NCBI GenBank assembly: GCA_051745935.1
Contig: JBNJEM010000190.1
Span: forward strand, 1 to 11,713
Source: JBNJEM01 sp051745935
Lineage (GTDB): Bacteria; Planctomycetota; Planctomycetia; Pirellulales; Pirellulaceae
DNA: 11,713 nucleotides
Direction: 5' to 3'
Below the pieces are notes generated by a model that had not been told where the DNA came from, did no database searches, and saw only the letters and a program-made list of their open reading frames with translations. Position numbers and translations under genes: made by a program. Shown in pieces: positions 7,083-11,713 of this stretch (its first letter is position 1; the number at the start of each line of letters is the position of its first letter).

Positions 7083-7101
7083 CCACGGGCTTGTCCCGTG
7101 G
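7083..7101. repeat. Hairpin, 7-bp stem with CTTGT loop
   Basis: CCACGGG (7083-7089) and CCCGTGG (7095-7101) pair perfectly around CTTGT. Palindromes of this kind (CCACGGGACAAGCCCGTGG read on the other strand) are, in my memory, frequent dispersed sequences in planctomycete genomes. The loop matches that of the hairpin at 3911-3927. Confidence 0.65.
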
Positions 7102-7116
7102 TCCGTTACATTCCAC

Positions 7117-7130
7117 GCCACCGATGTGGC
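7117..7130. repeat. Small hairpin, 5-bp stem
   Basis: GCCAC (7117-7121) and GTGGC (7126-7130) are inverted around CGAT. On its own this is unremarkable; it is listed because it belongs to a cluster. Confidence 0.45.
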
Positions 7131-7170
7131 ATCCAGGCGGGCTCCGGTGTCCAGACCGTGTAGCGGCAGC

Positions 7171-7198
7171 CGTGAACGGCTACCGCGCGCCGTTCACC
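7171..7198 (-). repeat. Hairpin, 9-bp stem, downstream of the coiled-coil gene
   Basis: GTGAACGGC (7172-7180) pairs with GCCGTTCAC (7189-7197) around an 8-base loop. It lies 34 bases beyond the stop codon of the minus-strand gene at 7231, where an intrinsic terminator would sit. No T run follows on either strand, so it may only protect the RNA 3' end. Confidence 0.5.
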
Positions 7199-7230
7199 AA
7201 CCCGGCCCTCCGGCACCTATCCGGTAAACC

Positions 7231-7965
7231 CTATCGCTCTTCGGCAAGACGTCTGTAATAATCCTCAATCAGTTCTCGGTACCGGGGCAGAAATTCGACG
7301 GCTTCCACACTTTGGATCTGGCCGCGCAATCGCTCCGGCAAATGTCCCCAGATTTCCCCGACCATCTCTTGCAGCGCGGCGGGTTCGCGCGGCGATGCGT
7401 CCGACTGCTCTGGTTTGCCACTGCTCTTGCGTGCGGCTTTTTTCCCTATTCTGGCCACTTTTCCGCCTTCCTGATCTTCTTTTGAACCCGCTTCCGTCTT
7501 ACGTTCCTGCTCGGCCTGTTGGGACGCGGAAAGCGCGGCGATTACTTGGTCAAGTTGGCTTACAATTTCGCGCTGATTCCGCTGAGTCTCGCTGGAGACA
7601 TTCCGCTCGCTCAACAACTTCTTCACCCCCAGCATTTGGCGGCCAATTTGAACCAGTACGTTTCGCTGGACCATATCGGATCCCTCGTCCAGTCGTCCCA
7701 CTTCGTCCGCCACCCCATCTTGTCCCGCCGGCCGTTCGGGGTCCGGTTTGGCCGGCGAAGCCGTTTCCCGTTTCGATGCGTTCTGCCCGATCCCCTCCAG
7801 CAACCGATCGTCGAGATCTCCGGGATCGGCCATCTCGGATTGATCCGGCGCGGGGCTCGAACCCCGCGAATCGTTGTTTTGACCATCGGAATTGCCGCAG
7901 CACAACACCAGACAGGCGGCAGTCGTAACCATGGATTTCATTTGGTTTGACAAAAACCCTCTCAT
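7231..7965 (-). CDS. Small secreted coiled-coil protein, function unknown
   Basis: The protein has 244 residues. A signal peptide (MRGFLSNQMK then a hydrophobic core at 12-23) ends near LVLCCGNSDGQ; the Cys pair does not fit a lipobox. A low-complexity acidic linker with LDDRLLEGIGQN at 51-62 follows, then a helical coiled-coil region at about 98-150, a Lys-rich linker, and a conserved-looking end (LQEMVGEIWGHLPERLRGQ and FLPRYRELIEDYYRRLAEE). From memory, this C-terminus is typical of planctomycete hypothetical proteins found next to DUF4175-like/vWA gene clusters. I do not know its function. The start at 7965 is chosen for a strong AGAGGAGG site seven bases upstream and because the signal peptide begins there. 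An in-frame start at 8130 would overlap the preceding gene by 38 bases and add an unsupported 55-residue leader. The gene lies 127 bases after the large membrane-protein gene and is probably in the same operon. Confidence 0.8.
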   Translation of the reverse strand: MRGFLSNQMKSMVTTAACLVLCCGNSDGQNNDSRGSSPAPDQSEMADPGDLDDRLLEGIGQNASKRETASPAKPDPERPAGQDGVADEVGRLDEGSDMVQRNVLVQIGRQMLGVKKLLSERNVSSETQRNQREIVSQLDQVIAALSASQQAEQERKTEAGSKEDQEGGKVARIGKKAARKSSGKPEQSDASPREPAALQEMVGEIWGHLPERLRGQIQSVEAVEFLPRYRELIEDYYRRLAEER

Positions 7966-7972
7966 CCGTTTT

Positions 7973-7980
7973 CCTCCTCT
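7973..7980 (-). promoter_or_regulatory. Strong Shine-Dalgarno site for the coiled-coil gene
   Basis: On the minus strand AGAGGAGG lies seven bases before the ATG at 7965. It is the best ribosome binding site in the window and fixes the start well inside the open frame. Confidence 0.75.
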
Positions 7981-8092
7981 GCTGAGCAGCGGTTCTCCGT
8001 TGTAGCCGCGAACGCACCGACCGCCAAGGGAAGGCCGGGGCATTTCCCGAGTGTTTCCGCGTCCTTCGGCGGCTCCCGGCCCGCTTCCATGC

Positions 8093-11000
8093 CTATTGGG
8101 TTGGCGGGGCGACGGGGTCAGGCCCGTCAACCTCGTCCGCCGCGGAGGGCGCGGTCTTGTCGTTTGGAGTGTTGGCCATTATTTCCAGCAGCTGGTGAAA
8201 CATTTCAGTAAGCCGGTGTTGTTTTCGCACCACATTCTCCTGTCGCTTCCGGTGTGCCGCGTCCCATGGTTCCTCGATTTGAGCCAGTAATTCCGTTTCC
8301 TGATTCACCTGTTTCTGCATCGCTCGAACGAGCTTGAATTGTGCCAGCAGATAGTTCGAAATCCGCCGCCGATCGTTGTCCGGCGACTCTCTTGGCTGTT
8401 GCTCCTGGTCATCATTCGGTTGGTCGTCGGGTGGTTCAGTGGTCAGGGCGTCGAGGATCCGCCGGAGTTGGTCCAGGGCTTGCCGCTGCAGCTCAATCGT
8501 TTCCTCGCCCGTTTTCTTATCCCCCAGGCGCCGGCCGGCCGTCGTCATGAACTCCGCGACCTCCCGCAATGCGAACTCAAAGGTCATGACATCCGACCAG
8601 CTGGCAGCCAACTTCTCGGCGTCCGTTCCCAAGGTCATTTGACTTTCCGCCAGTTCCTTTACGTTCCGCAGCCATTGCGGCGTCTGCTTGGCGTCGTGTT
8701 GATCCTGTTGCTCTTGTTGGGCCTGATGGGTTTCATCCATGATCCGTCGTTGCCGGGACACGAATTCCCGAATGGTCTGCTGCAAGCGGAGCATTCGCTG
8801 GTTTCGCCCCGAGTCCTCCGACGCTTCCAGGGCCCGCGTGAGTTCGCGTTGAGCCGCCTCGAGCGCGGCCCGAGCATCGTTTGAGGCTTCCCGGGTTCCC
8901 GGGCGATCGCGTGCCGCCGCCGCCTCGGCGGCCGCGCGCAGATGCTCGCTCGCCTCCACCAGTTCCGCTTCAGCGGTGCCGCCCCGCTTTTCCAGCCGAC
9001 GCGCCAGTTCCTCCACCTGCTCCCCCAATTCGGTCTCCTCTTGTTTCCATTGTTGGAACTGGCGTTGCGTGGGCGAATTCGTCTCTTCAATTTGTTGGCG
9101 GATCCGGTCGTGTGTGGTCCGGATTCGATCGAGCCGCGAAGCGGCGTCGCGCAGCATCTCGATCCGACGCCGCAGTTCATGCCGCCGTCGATTGGCCAGA
9201 ATATCCTTCAGTTCCCGCAGCAACTCGATCACCGATTCCTGCTGGTCGGCGGCCTGGCCGAGCCGATTGCGGTCCATGGCCTCGCTAACATCCCGTAACA
9301 GGCCGCTGATCCCCTCTTGCCGTACCATCTCCCGGGCGTTGGCCAGTCTACCGGCGGCTCGGGGATCGTCTCCCGACAGCTCTTGTTGGACTCTTTCCAT
9401 GTCGCTGCTCAACGTGCCAAACTGGATCGCCACATTGTTCTGCTGCCGCGTCAGACGTTTCAGGTCGGATTTTTGCCGCGCGGTCAGGCTATCAGCACTC
9501 TTGGTCAGTGTTTCCACTCGCAATTCCTGGGTACGCTCACGCAGGTTCTCCTGCTCCCGTTTCAACTCCCCGATTTCTCGAGCCAGCCGTTGGTAGTTGT
9601 TCCGCTGCTCCAATTGTCCCAACAACTTTTCCAGCGTCTCCATTACATGTTTCTGACCTTTGGTTATGCTCTCGAACAAACCAAGTAACTCATCGCGCGA
9701 TCCCGCATCAATCCGCCGCTGAGTATCTTGACCGTCAAGCGGAATGAGGCGAATTATTTTAACAACATCAACCAGCTGGTGTTCGATATCCACCAGAGCC
9801 TTGTCGTTCAACGTGGTTATCGTGTCATGATACTGACGCAGCTGCGTCAAAAGATCCGGGTTGTCAATCCCGTTATTTCTCGCTTCCTCCAGCAACGCGA
9901 GTATTCTCGCGGCGATGCCGTCATCGGGCCGCCCCAGGCGCTGTTGCACCTCGCGCTGGTTCAATTCAGCGGCCTTTAATTGATCCACATCACCCTGCGT
10001 TAGCGCCTCGGTCCCCCGCATCCGAGCCTCGAAATCGCTGATCCGCTCGTGCGTTTCGCGCTGGAGTTCCAGGACTTCGGCCATCCGCGCCAGGAGCTTG
10101 GATTGGCGCTGGCCAATGCGATCTTCCAACTCTTCCCTGGAGATAAAGGTGAGGCGGCGGGAAGCGCTTTCGCCGGTTTGTGATTTGTGATCGACCGCTG
10201 TCACGTGAAAATCGATCCACTCGCCAGGCTTCACGAACGGCAATCGCGTTAAATCCCAGTCGTATTCCACGGTCCGTTGCATTCCCCGGCTTATCTCGAA
10301 TTCGTCCGAGTCGGACCGAAACGTCAGGTCGTTCGGGCCCGTCCACAACGAAACCGTTTCTTCGCTCCGATCCACGGATGCCGACCGGAGGAAGTGCAAT
10401 TTGACGGAGCGCACGGCCAGGTCATCCTTGACGATCGCTTCCAGGGATACACGGGCGGACGGAGTCACCATGCGGTCGGCGGGCGGCTGTTTCAAGGAGA
10501 CCGTTGGCGGCAGGTCGCGAACGGTCCGTACTTCCCATCGACTCGGCACGCCGATATCCAAGCCCGTTTCGTCGATCAGGTGAAAGCCGTAAACGCCGGA
10601 CTGCTCAATCGTCCAGTCGCCCCCCGCCTCGTCCCAAGAAAAGCCGCGTTGGTCGTCGTCCAACCTCAGGTGAATCGTGGTGTTCTTTCCCGGCGTGTCC
10701 GTCTCCAGCATGGCCGCGGATAACGGCTTGTTGGTCCGGGCGCGGACCGTGGCCCGGGTGCCGGCGAGCGCGGAAAAACCCGCGTTCGCCCTCCGTGAGG
10801 GACGGCCCGTATAGTCTGGTGGATACAGGGTAACTTCATGTTCAATGATCCGGGGAGGTTCGACCAGAACAAGCTTCGTCCAGGGCATCGCGCGATCATC
10901 TCCGCCCGTTGCCCGGTAGCGGAAGGGGCGAGTGACGTTTGCCAGCCGATGCACCACGTGCTTGCCCAGAGGCTGCATCTGAAAGGTCTGGATCCGAGAC

Positions 11001-11707
11001 GGATCGTCCCCGTTAAACCAATAATGGATCTCAACCGGGTCCGGCAAATCCCCGGTGGCGTCCCGGAGCTTCGCTTCAAAGTCCTGGCCGACCGCCAAAC
11101 GAGTGGGAACGTCAACCCACTGCAACACGTGCCGTCTCGGCCATGGATTCGCGGCCCAGGGCGCCAACATTCGTTTGGCGGCCAACGCCACCATGCCGCT
11201 GTCCATGAAGATGAGAACGACCACCACGCCCAACGAAATCCCAGCAGCGATGACGGCCCGCGCCGGCTGACGCCAGTCCAAGCATTGATTGAAATCAAGG
11301 GGCGCCGCAACCGTTTCCGCCTCCGAGACCACCGCCCGCCGAAGCTCCAGTGATCCCATCTCCGCGTCCCCCAACGGCTCACGGGAAAACGCCACCGCGC
11401 TACTCAAACGATCCCTGAGTTCAGGATAAAGCTGTTCAATGCGCCGGGCCGCACGCAGTTCGGAACAGCGGTATCGCCAAGCCCTTAACAGAAACCTGTG
11501 GAATCCCCATAGGACCACCACACAGAGCACAAGCGAACAAATCACCCGTACCCCGGCATCCTCGAACCGGACCATGTAGTCCGTCCAACCCAGAACCACG
11601 GCGGCGACACAAACCAACGCCACGAACCACCCCATGCCATAAAGTCTGACAAGGCGGCGGGCACGCCGTGCTGCTTGCTGGACTCGGTGCTGTAATGGCG
11701 ACATCAT
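8093..11707 (-). CDS. Large DUF4175-like membrane protein with long coiled coils
   Basis: The protein has 1204 residues and appears complete. Two membrane helices at about 24-42 and 52-72 form a hairpin, and a third lies at about 150-168. After it comes an extracytoplasmic region (about 195-530) with beta-rich, Ig-like character (DVPTRLAVGQDFEAKL near 199, VTLYPPDYTG, VSLKQPPADRMV). Residues about 530-1185 are Glu/Gln/Arg-rich coiled coil with few hydrophobic stretches. The end is Pro/Asp-rich. The arrangement fits the DUF4175 type of large low-complexity membrane protein; function is unknown. In planctomycetes I recall such genes following MoxR ATPase, DUF58 and vWA (BatA-like) genes, which would lie just beyond the right edge. 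I infer an envelope scaffold or chaperone role. Tandem ATG codons occur at 11707 and 11704; AGG at the window edge suits the second slightly better. Annotations calling it SMC-like would be misled by the coiled coil: no ATP-binding heads are seen. Confidence 0.85.
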   Translation of the reverse strand: MMSPLQHRVQQAARRARRLVRLYGMGWFVALVCVAAVVLGWTDYMVRFEDAGVRVICSLVLCVVVLWGFHRFLLRAWRYRCSELRAARRIEQLYPELRDRLSSAVAFSREPLGDAEMGSLELRRAVVSEAETVAAPLDFNQCLDWRQPARAVIAAGISLGVVVVLIFMDSGMVALAAKRMLAPWAANPWPRRHVLQWVDVPTRLAVGQDFEAKLRDATGDLPDPVEIHYWFNGDDPSRIQTFQMQPLGKHVVHRLANVTRPFRYRATGGDDRAMPWTKLVLVEPPRIIEHEVTLYPPDYTGRPSRRANAGFSALAGTRATVRARTNKPLSAAMLETDTPGKNTTIHLRLDDDQRGFSWDEAGGDWTIEQSGVYGFHLIDETGLDIGVPSRWEVRTVRDLPPTVSLKQPPADRMVTPSARVSLEAIVKDDLAVRSVKLHFLRSASVDRSEETVSLWTGPNDLTFRSDSDEFEISRGMQRTVEYDWDLTRLPFVKPGEWIDFHVTAVDHKSQTGESASRRLTFISREELEDRIGQRQSKLLARMAEVLELQRETHERISDFEARMRGTEALTQGDVDQLKAAELNQREVQQRLGRPDDGIAARILALLEEARNNGIDNPDLLTQLRQYHDTITTLNDKALVDIEHQLVDVVKIIRLIPLDGQDTQRRIDAGSRDELLGLFESITKGQKHVMETLEKLLGQLEQRNNYQRLAREIGELKREQENLRERTQELRVETLTKSADSLTARQKSDLKRLTRQQNNVAIQFGTLSSDMERVQQELSGDDPRAAGRLANAREMVRQEGISGLLRDVSEAMDRNRLGQAADQQESVIELLRELKDILANRRRHELRRRIEMLRDAASRLDRIRTTHDRIRQQIEETNSPTQRQFQQWKQEETELGEQVEELARRLEKRGGTAEAELVEASEHLRAAAEAAAARDRPGTREASNDARAALEAAQRELTRALEASEDSGRNQRMLRLQQTIREFVSRQRRIMDETHQAQQEQQDQHDAKQTPQWLRNVKELAESQMTLGTDAEKLAASWSDVMTFEFALREVAEFMTTAGRRLGDKKTGEETIELQRQALDQLRRILDALTTEPPDDQPNDDQEQQPRESPDNDRRRISNYLLAQFKLVRAMQKQVNQETELLAQIEEPWDAAHRKRQENVVRKQHRLTEMFHQLLEIMANTPNDKTAPSAADEVDGPDPVAPPTQ

Positions 11708-11713
11708 CGACCT

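Larger units (their letters stand above)
6644..7230. other. 587-bp intergenic region with several palindromes
   Basis: The gap separates two minus-strand genes. I see no convincing gene in it: the open frames on both strands have no motifs and no ribosome sites. It contains a possible repeat remnant at its left edge, an inverted repeat CCCGC/GCGGG at 6872-6886, and four hairpins between 7027 and 7197. It should contain the promoter of the QW-repeat gene and the 3' end of the transcript of the coiled-coil gene. Confidence 0.6.

Noticed and set aside
3993..8051. Shared GGGGCATTTCC at 3999-4009 and 8037-8047, with similar flanks
   Set aside because: An 11-base match is expected several times by chance in a window of this size. 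The flanking similarity is short and the contexts differ.
8093..11707. Reading the large coiled-coil protein as an SMC or chromosome-partition protein
   Set aside because: It has three membrane helices and an extracytoplasmic beta-rich region, and no Walker or ABC signature motifs.

Overview
The window looks like chromosomal DNA of a planctomycete, probably in or near the Pirellulales or thermophilic relatives. I base this on the protein families (an HzsA-related PD40/cytochrome c protein, a very large DUF4175-like membrane protein, a QW-repeat cyclase-like protein, an NPCBM protein), on the GC-rich sequence, and on long basic extensions ahead of two secretion signals. No database was searched. 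I see no tRNA, rRNA, CRISPR array or transposase gene.

Layout. Positions 1-523 hold no gene I can support, but contain a 106-bp repeat (201-306). A large plus-strand gene (524-3613) encodes a secreted dihaem protein: a discoidin-like domain, a TolB/PD40 beta-propeller, an HzsA-like middle domain and two CxxCH haem sites. A second copy of the repeat (3619-3725, about 94% identical) starts five bases after its stop codon. An older, ungapped copy (569-660, about 67% identical) lies inside the 5' end of the same reading frame and stops at an alternative ATG. The convergent gap 3614-4051 also contains small hairpins.

The rest lies on the minus strand. In transcription order it holds a 1204-residue DUF4175-like protein (three membrane helices, a large extracytoplasmic region and long coiled coils), a 244-residue secreted coiled-coil protein, a 587-bp palindrome-rich gap, a Tat-exported QW-repeat (squalene-cyclase-fold) protein and an NPCBM/NEW2-domain secreted protein. 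From memory, planctomycetes often keep such genes together downstream of MoxR-ATPase/DUF58/vWA (BatA-like) genes. Those would lie beyond the right edge. The set looks like an uncharacterised cell-envelope module: every product is predicted to be exported or membrane-bound, and none has an obvious cytoplasmic catalytic role.

The strongest unexplained signal is the repeat family around the HzsA-like gene. Two near-identical direct copies bracket it, one diverged copy forms its 5' end or leader, and a possible fourth, gapped copy overlaps the start of the QW-repeat gene.
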